Below are positions 51,832 to 61,147 of a stretch of DNA of 64,000 nt, one piece after another. How positions within the stretch are numbered: the stretch's first letter is position 1; each line of letters begins with the position of its first letter. Made by a program: the position numbers and the translations under genes. The stretch comes from Streptomyces sp. NK08204 (GTDB lineage Bacteria; Actinomycetota; Actinomycetes; Streptomycetales; Streptomycetaceae). The stretch is from NCBI RefSeq assembly GCF_020400585.1, contig NZ_JAINVF010000014.1:62001-126000 (forward strand), written 5' to 3'. The notes below the pieces were generated by a model. The model did not search any database. It was not told where the DNA came from and saw nothing but the letters and a program-made list of their open reading frames with translations.

Positions 51832-53250
51832 TCAGCCGGTCCGCCGGATCAGCGCCAGGTACATCGCGTCCGTGCCGTGCACATGCGGCCACAGCTGTAC
51901 GTCCGGCCCCTCGCCGAGCGCGGGGACGCCGGGCAGCAGCGGACGGGCGTCGATGAGTTCGCTCTCCGGGCGCTGCTTGAGCACGTCGGCGACGACCGCG
52001 CGGGTCTCGGCCAGGTGCGGCGAGCAGGTCGCGTAGCCGACGACCCCGCCGACGCGCACGGAGTCGAGCGCGGTGCGCAGCAGGGCGCGCTGGAGCGGCG
52101 CGAAGTTGTCCAGGTCCTCGGGGCGCCGCCGCCACCGGGCCTCAGGCCGCCGGCGCAGGGCGCCGAGCCCGGTGCAGGGCACGTCCATCAGCACGCGGTC
52201 GAAGGTGCCGGGCTGCCACGGCGGTCGGGTCCCGTCGGCGGCGATCACCTGACAGGGCCCGGGATTCCCTTCCAGCGCCTTCGCGACCAGCCCGGCCCGG
52301 TGCGGCTGCTTCTCGGAGGCGAGCAGCGCGGCCCCCCGCTCGGCGGCCAGGGCGGCGAGCAGCGCCGCCTTGCCGCCTGGCCCCGCGCACCCGTCGAGCC
52401 ACTTCTCGTCGCGCCCCTCCAGCGGCGCGTTGGCCAGGGCGAGGGCGACCAGCTGACTGCCCTCGTCCTGCACCCCGGCCCGCCCCTCGCGCACCGCTTC
52501 GACGGCGCCCGGCTCGCCACCCTCGGCGAGCCGCACGGCATACGGCGACCAGCGCCCCGGCACGGCCGCGTCCTCGCGCAGCAGCTCCTCGGCGGTGGCC
52601 CGCCCCGGCCGCGCCACGAGGGTCACCGCGGGCCGCTCGTTGTCGGCCGCCAGCAGCTCCTCGATCCCGGCCCGGCCGCCCCCGAGGGAGTCCCACAGCG
52701 CGGAGACGACCCAGCGCGGATGGGAGTGCACGACCGCGAGATGGTCCTCCGGATCCTCGTCATAGGGCGGAGCGACCTTCTCCAGCCAGCCGTCGAGGTC
52801 GTCCTGGGCCACCTTGCGCAGCACGGCGTTGACGAACTTGGCCCGCCCGTCGCCGAGCACGACCCGCGCCAGCTCCACGGAGGCGGACACGGCCGCGTGC
52901 GTGGGGATCCGCGTCCCGAGCAGCTGGTGCACGCCGAGGCTGAGCACGTCGAGCACCGGCGGGTCGACCTCGCGCAGCGGCCGGTCGATGCAGGCGGCGA
53001 TGACCGCGTCGTACGTGCCCTGGCGGCGCAGCGTCCCGTACACGAGCTCGGTGGCGAAGGCGGCGTCACGGGCGTCGAACCCGCCCTTGTCCCGTGCCTT
53101 GCGCAGCAGCGGCGGCAGCACGAGGTTGGCGTAGGCGTCCCGCTCGTCCACCGCGCGCAGCGCCTCGAAGGCGAGCATGCGGACGGGGTCCTTCTCGGGA
53201 CGACGGTAGGGCTTGGCGGGCCTGTGGGGCCGCCGGGACTGCTCACTCAC
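51832..53250 (-). CDS. rsmB: 16S rRNA m5C967 methyltransferase
   Basis: 472 residues from GTG at 53250 (VSEQSRRPHRPAKPYRR). N-terminal NusB-like domain (about residues 22-165) and C-terminal SAM-dependent RsmB domain with WLDGCAGPGGKAALLAALA, VLMDVPCTGLGALRRRPEAR and the second catalytic cysteine in YATCSPHLAET. The enzyme methylates C967 of 16S rRNA; in RsmB proteins one cysteine forms the covalent adduct and the other releases it. It lies 65 bases after fmt. Confidence 0.96.
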   Translation of the reverse strand: MSEQSRRPHRPAKPYRRPEKDPVRMLAFEALRAVDERDAYANLVLPPLLRKARDKGGFDARDAAFATELVYGTLRRQGTYDAVIAACIDRPLREVDPPVLDVLSLGVHQLLGTRIPTHAAVSASVELARVVLGDGRAKFVNAVLRKVAQDDLDGWLEKVAPPYDEDPEDHLAVVHSHPRWVVSALWDSLGGGRAGIEELLAADNERPAVTLVARPGRATAEELLREDAAVPGRWSPYAVRLAEGGEPGAVEAVREGRAGVQDEGSQLVALALANAPLEGRDEKWLDGCAGPGGKAALLAALAAERGAALLASEKQPHRAGLVAKALEGNPGPCQVIAADGTRPPWQPGTFDRVLMDVPCTGLGALRRRPEARWRRRPEDLDNFAPLQRALLRTALDSVRVGGVVGYATCSPHLAETRAVVADVLKQRPESELIDARPLLPGVPALGEGPDVQLWPHVHGTDAMYLALIRRTG

Positions 53251-53315
53251 GAAAAAGGTGCTCCGGATATCAGTTGACGTGCGAATCCCAGCGTACGTCG
53301 GGACACGGCGGCCCC

Positions 53316-54248
53316 TCAGCGGCCGAGGGTCTCGCCCTCGCTGATACGGACGCCCCGCGCCCAGTCGGCCGCGCGCATCGGCTTCTTGCCCTGGGCCTGC
53401 ACCCACAGCAGCTCGACGGCGTAGGAACCGGTGCCGACGTGCACGGTGTTCTTGCCGACGGCGAGCTGCCCGGGGCCGAGGAGGGCGTGCTCGGGCACGG
53501 GCCTGACCTGGATCAGCTTGAGCCGCTCGCCACGGAAGGTCGTCCAGGCGCCGGGCGCTGGGGTGCAGCCGCGCACCACCCGGTCCACGCGCAGCGCGGG
53601 CGTGGCCCAGTCGACCTGCGCGTCCTCGACGGTGATCTTCGGCGCGAGGGTGACGCCCTCGGCGGGCTGCGGTACGGCCTTCAGGGTGCCGTCCGCGATG
53701 CCGTCCATGGTCGCGGCGAGCAGTCCGGCACCGGCGAAGGCGAGCCGGGTGAGCAGGTCACCGCTGGTGTCGGTGGGCCGGATCTCCTCGGTGACCGTTC
53801 CGTAGACGGGCCCCGAGTCCAGGCCCTCCTCGATGAGGAAGGTGGACGCGCCGGTGATCTCGTCCCCGGCCATGATGGAGTGCTGGACGGGCGCGGCTCC
53901 GCGCCAGGCGGGCAGCAGCGAGAAGTGCAGGTTGACCCAGCCGTGCGCCGGGATGTCCAGGGCCTCCCTGGGCAGCAGGGCGCCGTAGGCGACGACGGGG
54001 CAGCAGTCGGGCGCGATCTCCCTGAGCCGCTCCAGGAACTCCGGGTCGCGCGGCCGGACCGGCTTCAGCACCTCGATCCCGGCCTCCTCCGCCCGCTCGG
54101 CCACGGGGGACGCGACCAGCCTGCGCCCCCGCCCGGCCGGCGCGTCGGGCCGCGTGACGACGGCGGCCACCTCGTGCCGCCCGGAGGCGATCAGGGCGTC
54201 CAGAGCGGGAACGGCGACCTCGGGGGTACCGGCGAAGACGAGCTTCAT
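53316..54248 (-). CDS. fmt: Methionyl-tRNA formyltransferase
   Basis: 310 residues from ATG at 54248 (MKLVFAGTPEVAVPALDAL). It formylates initiator Met-tRNA using 10-formyl-THF. The catalytic core NLHFSLLPAWRGAAPVQ and the Asp in LIEEGLDSGPVY are present, and the C-terminal domain has WTTFRGERLKLIQV. It lies upstream of rsmB in the same direction; a small divergent gene is at 54506. Confidence 0.97.
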   Translation of the reverse strand: MKLVFAGTPEVAVPALDALIASGRHEVAAVVTRPDAPAGRGRRLVASPVAERAEEAGIEVLKPVRPRDPEFLERLREIAPDCCPVVAYGALLPREALDIPAHGWVNLHFSLLPAWRGAAPVQHSIMAGDEITGASTFLIEEGLDSGPVYGTVTEEIRPTDTSGDLLTRLAFAGAGLLAATMDGIADGTLKAVPQPAEGVTLAPKITVEDAQVDWATPALRVDRVVRGCTPAPGAWTTFRGERLKLIQVRPVPEHALLGPGQLAVGKNTVHVGTGSYAVELLWVQAQGKKPMRAADWARGVRISEGETLGR

Positions 54249-54428
54249 GGGCGGGATCGGGCCTCTCGGGGCGGGGTTGGACGGGCAGCGCACCAGTCTA
54301 TGGCCGGCTCCCCCTCCACCACCCCACCGGGCTTCTCGGCCCACCGGACAGGTGGTGTGCGAGCGGGCGAACGGCGTACGCATATGCCCATACGCCCCCA
54401 CACCGTGACCAGGGGACCGCAGGCGCGT

Positions 54429-54449
54429 TGGTCAAGAAAGAGTTGACCA
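54429..54449. promoter_or_regulatory. Inverted repeat in the fmt divergent intergenic region
   Basis: TGGTCAA, 7 bases, TTGACCA: perfect half-sites 57 bases upstream of the gene at 54506. The right arm is also a good -35 hexamer (TTGACC), so the dyad would cover a promoter. Role inferred. Confidence 0.35.
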
Positions 54450-54505
54450 CATCGGGCCCCTTTCGCGGCCCAATTCCTTTCAACGCCGGTTCGAGAGGCT
54501 TGTTC

Positions 54506-55054
54506 ATGGCCGACCACGCAACCCACGACGCCCAGGCCCGGGCCAGCCTGCACCTGCTGGTGCGGGACATCGAGCGGGTCCGCCGCCAGGTGGACGCGCT
54601 GCGCACGCTCACCGCCCAGTTGGGCAATGTCTACCGCCCGCGCCGCTCCGGCCCCTCCACGGGCTTCGTCGTCTACGGACGTGCCCCCGCCCCGACGGTC
54701 CGTCTCGCCCAGGAACTCCGGGACAGCGTCGAAACCCTGGTCACGGCCGCCGTGGACTTCGACCGCTCGCTCGGCTTCTCCTGGGACGCGGTGGGCTCCG
54801 CGCTCGGGGTCACCAAGCAGGCGGTGCACCGCCGTTACGGTGCCCGCCGCGCCGCGGCCCAGGCAGCCGCCGAGGCCGAGCGGACCGCGGAGCCGTCCGG
54901 CTCCCGCACGGTCAATGTGAACACCGGCCTGCCTGTGGCCGAGCCGACGGTCCCCGCCCCCGCCCGCTCGATGCCGACCCAGCCCACCGCCGGCAGCCCG
55001 GCCCTCCGCGACGACGTCCGCCCCCCGGCCTTTCCGAGCCCACGCAACGGCTGA
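54506..55054 (+). CDS. Hypothetical protein with HTH-like segment
   Basis: 182 residues from ATG at 54506 (MADHATHDAQARASLHLL). Residues about 15-45 form a coiled-coil-like helix (RDIERVRRQVDALRTLTAQL). Residues about 90-110 read FSWDAVGSALGVTKQAVHRR, a convincing helix-turn-helix. The C-terminal 50 residues are Ala/Pro/Ser-rich. It is probably a small DNA-binding protein conserved in the genus; target unknown. It sits alone between fmt and priA. Confidence 0.8.
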   Translation: MADHATHDAQARASLHLLVRDIERVRRQVDALRTLTAQLGNVYRPRRSGPSTGFVVYGRAPAPTVRLAQELRDSVETLVTAAVDFDRSLGFSWDAVGSALGVTKQAVHRRYGARRAAAQAAAEAERTAEPSGSRTVNVNTGLPVAEPTVPAPARSMPTQPTAGSPALRDDVRPPAFPSPRNG

Positions 55055-55154
55055 CGCACCTCACCCTTGCCCTCCCCGAGCACGGCCGGGAGGGCAGACA
55101 CATGTCCGCACCCACCGGGGGCCCGGTCGGCCAGGAGCCGGCCGGGCCTCCTCG

Positions 55155-57308
55155 TCATCCGATGTCCGGCGGGTCGATCCGCACCCGCACCCGCGCCGCC
55201 TCACCGCTTCCCCGTGCCATGCGGGCGGCCATCGCGTGCTTCAGGGCAGTGGCCAGGGCCGCGCCGCTGCCCGGTGGTACGCGGACGAGGACACGCTCCC
55301 AGTGCTCCCCGGGCGGGGGCGCACCGGGTCGGCGTGGGCGGCCGGGTGGTGTGGGCGGGACCGGAACCGGGCCCAACACCTCTGCGTCCGGAGGCAGTTC
55401 GGCCGATCCCAGGAACTCGGCCACGGCAGTCGGCGCCCCGGACAGGGAGGCCATCCGCGACACCGGCGGGAAGCCCAGTTCCGCCCGTTCGGCCAGCTCC
55501 CGCACCGCGTGCCCGACAGGGTCCCACCGCACGAGAGCCTGCACGGGACGCAAGGTCGGCTCGGCGACGACGACCACGGTCCCGCGCTCGCTCTGCGGCC
55601 GTACGAGCGCCCCGGCCGCGATCCACCGGCGCAGCGCGTCCTCCCCGGCCCGCAGGTCGGGGCGGCCGAGCATGGCCCAGCCGTCCAGCAGCAGGGCCGC
55701 CGCGTAGCCGCCCTCGGCGACCGGTTCGGCGCCCGGTGTGCTCACGACCAGCGCGGGTGTGCCCGGCACGGTGTCCAGCACGTGCTCCCGTCCGGAGGTG
55801 CGCACCGGTACGGCGGGAAAGGCCCGGCCCAGTTCCTCGGCGGTACGGCGGGCACCGACGATCTGGGCCCGGAGCCGGAAGCCGCCGCACTCCGGGCAGT
55901 GCCAGGCGGCTTCCTCACGCCCGCACCAGTCGCAGCGCAGAAGGCCCGCGTCCTGGCCCTGGAGCGGCCCGGAGCAGTGCCCGCACCGGGCAGCGGCACG
56001 GCACTGGACGCACGCCAGGCGCGGCACGTAACCGCGCCGGGGCACCTGCACCAGCACCGGTCCGTGCCGCAGCCCTTCCCGCACGACCTGCCAGGCCAGG
56101 GTGGGCAGCCGGGCGGCGCGGGCGGCCTCGTCCCGCGCGAGGTCGCCGTCGCCGACGGTCCGCACGAGCGGCGCGGCCCGTCGTACCTGGTCCCGCCCGG
56201 CGGCCAGGGGGCGTGCCCAGCCGCTCTCCACGAGCTGCGCGGCCTCCACCGTGCAGCTGAAGCCGCCCAGCAGGAAGGCGCACCGGTCCAGCGCGGCACG
56301 CAGCAGCAGCACGTCACGGGCGTGCGGCTGCGGGGCGTGCGGCTCGCTGTGGCTGTCGTCGCCGTCGTCCCATATGGCGACGAGCCCCAGGTCCCGTACG
56401 GGGGCGAACATGGCCGCCCGGGTCCCCACGACCGCGCGCACGGAGCCGCGCCGCACGGCGAGCCACTGCTCGTACCGCTTCTCGGGTCCGGCGTCGGCGG
56501 TGAGCAGCGCGTGCCGGCCCTCGCCGAGCACCGTGGTCAGCGCGGCGTCGACCCGCGCGGCGGCCCGCCCGTCCGGTACGACGACGAGCGCGCCGCGTCC
56601 CGAGGCGAGCGTCGCGGCGACGGCCCGGGCCAGCTCCTCGCTCCACAGCGGCCCCGGCAGGGCGTTCCACACCGCCCTCGGTGCTCCTCCGCAGACCAGC
56701 GAGTCGAGGAAGGCGCCCCCGTGCTCGTACCGCACCCACGACCCGGCGTCGGGCGCGGCCGGCGGTGGCAGGGGCTCGGGCGACGGCCGCCGCTCGGCGC
56801 GCGCGCTCCGGGGCGGCACGGCGAGTTGCAGCACATCGGCGAGGCTGCCCGCATACCGGTCGGCGACGGCTCGCGCGAGCCCGAGCAGTTCCTCGTTCAG
56901 CACCGGCTCGGGCGACACGACCTGGGCCAGCGCGGCCAGCGGCCCGGAGTAGTCGGACTCGGCCCGCCGCTCGACGAGGAAGCCGTCGACGAGTCCTCCG
57001 CCCTCCCGGCGCCCCTCGCGCACCCGGTGCCGCCCGGCGCCGAACCGCACCCGCACCCGCACCCCGGGCTGCGCGTCCGCGTCCAGCTCCTCGGGCACGG
57101 CGTAGTCGAAGTACCGGTCGAGATGCAGCACACCCTTGTCGACCAGCACCCGTGCGACGGGCAGCTCCTTGGCCAGCGCCGCCCCCCGCCAGGTACGCGG
57201 CTTGGCCCGCGGCACCCTGGCCCCGCGCACACTCTCCCGAATGAGCGCAAGCTGCTCCGGCGGCGCCCCTTCGCCCCCGCCGCCCCCCGGCCCGTTCTCG
57301 CTGCTCAC
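55155..57308 (-). CDS. priA: PriA-like primosomal protein N', helicase motif I absent
   Basis: 717 residues from GTG at 57308 (VSSENGPGGGGGEGAP). The 3'-DNA-binding domain (VLVDKGVLHLDRYFDYAVPE) and the eight zinc cysteines (CVQCRAAARCGHC, CDWCGREEAAWHCPEC) are present. The helicase core is degenerate: where other PriA proteins have GVTGSGKT the sequence reads ATLASGRGALVVVPDG, and the DEEHD box reads IWDDGDDSH. This form is normal in actinobacteria. It may load the replisome without unwinding DNA. The gene is 122 bases after metK. Confidence 0.93.
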   Translation of the reverse strand: MSSENGPGGGGGEGAPPEQLALIRESVRGARVPRAKPRTWRGAALAKELPVARVLVDKGVLHLDRYFDYAVPEELDADAQPGVRVRVRFGAGRHRVREGRREGGGLVDGFLVERRAESDYSGPLAALAQVVSPEPVLNEELLGLARAVADRYAGSLADVLQLAVPPRSARAERRPSPEPLPPPAAPDAGSWVRYEHGGAFLDSLVCGGAPRAVWNALPGPLWSEELARAVAATLASGRGALVVVPDGRAAARVDAALTTVLGEGRHALLTADAGPEKRYEQWLAVRRGSVRAVVGTRAAMFAPVRDLGLVAIWDDGDDSHSEPHAPQPHARDVLLLRAALDRCAFLLGGFSCTVEAAQLVESGWARPLAAGRDQVRRAAPLVRTVGDGDLARDEAARAARLPTLAWQVVREGLRHGPVLVQVPRRGYVPRLACVQCRAAARCGHCSGPLQGQDAGLLRCDWCGREEAAWHCPECGGFRLRAQIVGARRTAEELGRAFPAVPVRTSGREHVLDTVPGTPALVVSTPGAEPVAEGGYAAALLLDGWAMLGRPDLRAGEDALRRWIAAGALVRPQSERGTVVVVAEPTLRPVQALVRWDPVGHAVRELAERAELGFPPVSRMASLSGAPTAVAEFLGSAELPPDAEVLGPVPVPPTPPGRPRRPGAPPPGEHWERVLVRVPPGSGAALATALKHAMAARMARGSGEAARVRVRIDPPDIG

Positions 57309-57378
57309 GCTTGCATTCTTACCAAACAGCACTGACAAACGACCGCGCGAGCAGCCTCGGGGGGCAGAGGACGCCACA

Positions 57379-57409
57379 AGGCCCGGCACCCCGAAGGGAC
57401 ACCGGGCCT
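57379..57409 (-). terminator. Hairpin downstream of metK
   Basis: AGGCCCGG, 15-base loop, CCGGGCCT, 22 bases beyond the metK stop codon and before priA. Flanking CGCC/GGCG bases can add a few more pairs. Confidence 0.55.
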
Positions 57410-57430
57410 CGCTGGGCGTTCGTGGTGGGC

Positions 57431-58639
57431 TTACAGGCCCGCGGCCTTGCGCAGGGCGTCCACGCGGTCGGTGCGCTCCCAGGTGAAGTCGGGCAGCTCG
57501 CGGCCGAAGTGGCCGTAGGCGGCGGTCCGGGAGTAGATGGGGCGCAGCAGGTCGAGGTCACGGATGATCGCGGCCGGGCGCAGGTCGAAGACCTCGTCGA
57601 TGGCCTTCTCGATCCTCTCGGTGTCGACCTTGTGGGTGCCGAAGGTCTCGACGAACAGGCCGACAGGCTCGGCCTTGCCGATCGCATAGGCGACCTGGAC
57701 CTCGCAGCGGGCGGCGAGGCCGGCCGCGACGACGTTCTTGGCGACCCAGCGCATCGCGTAGGCGGCCGAGCGGTCGACCTTGGACGGGTCCTTGCCGGAG
57801 AAGGCGCCGCCGCCGTGGCGGGCCATGCCTCCGTAGGTGTCGATGATGATCTTGCGGCCGGTCAGGCCGGCGTCACCCATCGGACCGCCGATCTCGAAGC
57901 GGCCGGTCGGGTTGACCAGCAGGCGGTAGCCCTCGGTGTCCAGCTTGATGCCGTCGTCGAGCAGCGCCTTCAGCTCGGGCTCCACGACGAACTCGCGGAT
58001 GTCGGGGGCGAGGAGGGACTCCAGGTCGATGTCCGAGGCGTGCTGGGAGGAGACGACCACGGTGTCCAGGCGGACCGCCTTGTCGCCGTCGTACTCGATG
58101 GTGACCTGGGTCTTGCCGTCCGGGCGCAGGTAGGGGATGGTGCCGTTCTTGCGGACCTCGGACAGGCGCGCCGACAGACGGTGCGCGAGGAAGATCGGCA
58201 GCGGCATGAACGTCGGCGTCTCGTCCGTCGCGTAGCCGAACATCAGGCCCTGGTCGCCCGCGCCCTGCCGGTCCAGCTCGTCCTCGTCACCCTCGACCCG
58301 GGACTCGTACGCCGTGTCGACACCCTGCGCGATGTCCGGGGACTGCGCGCCGATCGAGACCGAAACGCCACAGGAAGCGCCGTCGAAGCCCTTCTTCGAG
58401 GAGTCGTAGCCGATCTCGAGGATCTTGTTGCGGACGAGGGTCGCGATGTCCGCGTACGCCTTGGTCGTGACCTCGCCGGCCACGTGCACCAGGCCGGTGG
58501 TGATCAGAGTCTCGACCGCGACGCGCGAGGACGGGTCCTCGCGCAGCAGCGCGTCGAGGATGGTGTCGCTGATCTGGTCAGCGATCTTGTCGGGGTGACC
58601 CTCGGTCACGGACTCCGAGGTGAACAGGCGACGGGACAC
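57431..58639 (-). CDS. metK: S-adenosylmethionine synthetase
   Basis: 402 residues from GTG at 58639 (VSRRLFTSESVTEGHPDKIA) behind GGGAGCG; the longer in-frame ATG at 58690 exceeds family length. It joins ATP and methionine to SAM. Motifs GAGDQGLMFGYA and GGGAFSGKDPSKVDRS, the phosphate- and metal-binding loops, are intact. Essential; SAM levels also influence antibiotic production in Streptomyces. It follows coaBC by 264 bases in which I saw no clear control element. Confidence 0.98.
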   Translation of the reverse strand: MSRRLFTSESVTEGHPDKIADQISDTILDALLREDPSSRVAVETLITTGLVHVAGEVTTKAYADIATLVRNKILEIGYDSSKKGFDGASCGVSVSIGAQSPDIAQGVDTAYESRVEGDEDELDRQGAGDQGLMFGYATDETPTFMPLPIFLAHRLSARLSEVRKNGTIPYLRPDGKTQVTIEYDGDKAVRLDTVVVSSQHASDIDLESLLAPDIREFVVEPELKALLDDGIKLDTEGYRLLVNPTGRFEIGGPMGDAGLTGRKIIIDTYGGMARHGGGAFSGKDPSKVDRSAAYAMRWVAKNVVAAGLAARCEVQVAYAIGKAEPVGLFVETFGTHKVDTERIEKAIDEVFDLRPAAIIRDLDLLRPIYSRTAAYGHFGRELPDFTWERTDRVDALRKAAGL

Positions 58640-58903
58640 AACGCTCCCTGGGGTTGCAGCGGCTGCTGGCTGATCATTGACGGACGACACGGGGGGCTGC
58701 GCCCGGCGTCGTCCGGGAACAGTTTATCGGTCGCACTCGGCCGCCGGTTCACGTGTCTCGCCTCTTGGGAGCGCTGTGACCTGCGGCACGGGCATTCTGC
58801 ACAATCGTGCGCGGCCTTGGCCAGAGGCGCCCCGCGAACATGACCGGTCCGGAGCAAGAGGCCGGACGGACCGCAGACCCCGGACCTGACGGCCTGAACC
58901 GCG

Positions 58904-60106
58904 TCAGGCCAGGCGGGCGGCGACGAGGTCCCAGACGACGTCGGCGAGCGCCTCCTTGGGACCGTGCGGGACGGGCGTGTCACTGCCGTCGGCGCCCAGT
59001 ACGACCGCCTCGTTCTCCTCCGCGCCGAAGGTCTTGCTCTCGCCCACCTCGTTGACCACGAGGAGGTCGCAGCCCTTGCGGGCCAGCTTGGCCCGGCCGT
59101 TGGCGAGGACGTCGTCGGTCTCGGCGGCGAAGCCGACGACGACCTGTCCGGGGTGGGCGCGCTCGGCCGAGATCTCCGCGAGGACGTCGGGATTGCGCAC
59201 CAGGACGATCGGATCGGGGTCCTTGCCGTCCTTCTTCTTGATCTTGCCGGCCGCGTACGCCGCCGGGCGGAAGTCCGCGACGGCGGCGGCCATGACGACG
59301 GCGTCGGCGTCCGCCGCGGCCTTGAGGACGGCCTCGCGGAGCTGGACGGCGGTGCCGACCGGGACGACGTCCACGCCGGCCGGGTCGGGCAGCGTGGAGT
59401 TGGCGGCGATCAGCGTCACCCGGGCGCCGCGGGCCGCGGCCGTGCGGGCGAGGGCGTAGCCCTGCTTGCCGGAGGAGCGGTTGCCGAGGAAGCGGACCGG
59501 GTCCAGGGGCTCGCGGGTGCCGCCCGCGGAGACGACGACATGGCGGCCGACGAGGTCGGGCGTGGTGACGCCGCGGGCCAGCACCCGGCGGCAGACCTCG
59601 AAGATCTCCGCCGGGTCGGGGAGCCGGCCCTTGCCGGTGTCGACACCGGTGAGACGGCCGACCGCGGGCTCGATGACGACCGCGCCGCGCCGGCGCAGGG
59701 TGGCCACGTTCTCCTGGGTGGCCGGGTGCTCCCACATCTCGGTGTGCATCGCCGGGGCGAAGACCACCGGGCAGCGGGCCGTGAGGAGGGTGTTGGTCAG
59801 CAGGTCGTCCGCGAGGCCGTGGGCCGCCTTGGCGAGCATGTCGGCGGTCGCAGGCGCCACCACGACGAGGTCGGCGTGCTGCCCGATGCGGACGTGCGGG
59901 ACCTCGTGGACGTCGTCCCAGACCTCGGTGGAGACCGGGTTGCCGGACAGGGCGGACCAGGTGGCGGCGCCGACGAAGTGCAGGGCGGAGGCGGTGGGCA
60001 CGACGCGGACGTCGTGACCCGACTCCGTGAGCCTCCTCAGCAGCTCGCACGCCTTGTACGCGGCGATGCCGCCACTGACCCCCAGAACGACCTTGGGCTT
60101 GTCCAC
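58904..60106 (-). CDS. coaBC: Bifunctional CoaBC (PPC synthetase / PPC decarboxylase)
   Basis: 400 residues from GTG at 60106 behind GGGGAGAG. The N-terminal flavoprotein half (residues 1 to about 185: GVSGGIAAYKACELLR; APAMHTEMWEHPATQEN) decarboxylates phosphopantothenoylcysteine. The C-terminal half (VVSAGGTREPLDPVRFLGN, KIKKKDGK) is the synthetase. Two substitutions compared with E. coli Dfp: PAMH instead of PAMN, which is usual in actinobacteria, and GRLTGVDTGKGRLPDP where E. coli has its substrate-loop Cys; no cysteine is at that place by eye. It lies after rpoZ with a hairpin between. Confidence 0.96.
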   Translation of the reverse strand: MDKPKVVLGVSGGIAAYKACELLRRLTESGHDVRVVPTASALHFVGAATWSALSGNPVSTEVWDDVHEVPHVRIGQHADLVVVAPATADMLAKAAHGLADDLLTNTLLTARCPVVFAPAMHTEMWEHPATQENVATLRRRGAVVIEPAVGRLTGVDTGKGRLPDPAEIFEVCRRVLARGVTTPDLVGRHVVVSAGGTREPLDPVRFLGNRSSGKQGYALARTAAARGARVTLIAANSTLPDPAGVDVVPVGTAVQLREAVLKAAADADAVVMAAAVADFRPAAYAAGKIKKKDGKDPDPIVLVRNPDVLAEISAERAHPGQVVVGFAAETDDVLANGRAKLARKGCDLLVVNEVGESKTFGAEENEAVVLGADGSDTPVPHGPKEALADVVWDLVAARLA

Positions 60107-60146
60107 CGTCTCTCCCCGGCTCGGCAACCTACGAGTCCATCAGACA

Positions 60147-60181
60147 CCACAGGCCCGGCAGTCGTGCTGCCGGGCCTGTGG
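60147..60181 (-). terminator. Terminator hairpin after rpoZ
   Basis: CCACAGGCCCGGCA, 7-base loop, TGCCGGGCCTGTGG: perfect 14-bp stem in the 112-bp gap between rpoZ and coaBC. An A-tract on the plus strand (AAAAG) abuts the upstream side. Confidence 0.75.
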
Positions 60182-60218
60182 AAAAGTCAACCGCGATCTG
60201 AAAGTACTACTGCGAGTA

Positions 60219-60491
60219 CTACTGGGCCGGGCCCTCGATGGCCTCGGACGTCAGCAGACCGGCGTTGATCTCGCGCAGGGCGATCGAGAGCGGCTTCTCG
60301 TGAACGTGGGTGTCGACGAGCGGACCGACGTACTCGAGGAGGCCCTCGCCCAGCTGGGAGTAGTACGCGTTGATCTGGCGGGCACGCTTGGCCGCGTAGA
60401 TCACGAGGCTGTACTTGGAGTCGGTGGCCTCAAGCAACTCGTCGATCGGCGGGTTGATGATGCCCTCGGGCGCGGTGATGGAAGAGGACAC
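60219..60491 (-). CDS. rpoZ: RNA polymerase omega subunit
   Basis: 90 residues from ATG at 60491. The conserved omega core INPPIDELLEATDSKYSLVI is followed by YAAKRARQINAYYSQLGEG. Omega helps the beta' subunit fold and assemble. It lies 38 bases after gmk, the same gmk-rpoZ order found widely in bacteria. Confidence 0.98.
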   Translation of the reverse strand: MSSSITAPEGIINPPIDELLEATDSKYSLVIYAAKRARQINAYYSQLGEGLLEYVGPLVDTHVHEKPLSIALREINAGLLTSEAIEGPAQ

Positions 60492-60529
60492 GCTCTACCT
60501 TCCGAAAGAGGGGAAAAGATCAGACACAA

Positions 60530-61087
60530 TCACACAACGTCCATCAAGGCTAGCAGCTCACGCGCCACGCCCTCGACGGAGGTGTTGACCAGGGTCACGT
60601 CGAACTCCGGCTCGGCCGCCAGCTCGGTCCTGGCCGCCTCCAGGCGGCGCTCGATGACCTCGGGCGGCTCGGTGCCCCGACCGGTGAGCCTGCGCACCAG
60701 CTCGTCCCAGGAGGGCGGAGCCAGGAACACCAGCTGGGCCTCGGACATGGACTCACGGACCTGCCGGGCGCCCTGGAGGTCGATCTCCAGCAGGACGGGC
60801 TCGCCGTTCTCCAGTCGCTCCTGCACGGCCGCACGGGGCGTGCCGTAGCGGTTGCCGGCGAACTCGGCCCACTCCAGCAGCTCACCGTTGGCGATCAGCT
60901 TGTCCATCTCCTCGTCGGTGACGAAGAAGTAGTGGACTCCGTGCCGCTCGCCGGGGCGGGGGCTGCGGGTGGTGGCCGACACCGAGAGCCAGACCTCGGG
61001 GTGTTCCTTGCGCATATGGGCGACGACCGTGCTCTTGCCGACCCCCGAGGGGCCGGAGAGCACGGTCAGCCGCGGACGTTCACTCAT
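60530..61087 (-). CDS. gmk: Guanylate kinase
   Basis: 185 residues from ATG at 61087. P-loop SGPSGVGKSTVV, the GMP-binding SATTRSPRPGE and GVHYFF, and LEIDLQGARQV are typical of Gmk, which phosphorylates GMP to GDP. It lies between mihF and rpoZ. Confidence 0.98.
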   Translation of the reverse strand: MSERPRLTVLSGPSGVGKSTVVAHMRKEHPEVWLSVSATTRSPRPGERHGVHYFFVTDEEMDKLIANGELLEWAEFAGNRYGTPRAAVQERLENGEPVLLEIDLQGARQVRESMSEAQLVFLAPPSWDELVRRLTGRGTEPPEVIERRLEAARTELAAEPEFDVTLVNTSVEGVARELLALMDVV

Positions 61088-61147
61088 GCAGCGATTATTC
61101 CAGCAATCCCGGAGTGCCCGGGACTCCCGGTCGGGCGGGACCCGGAC

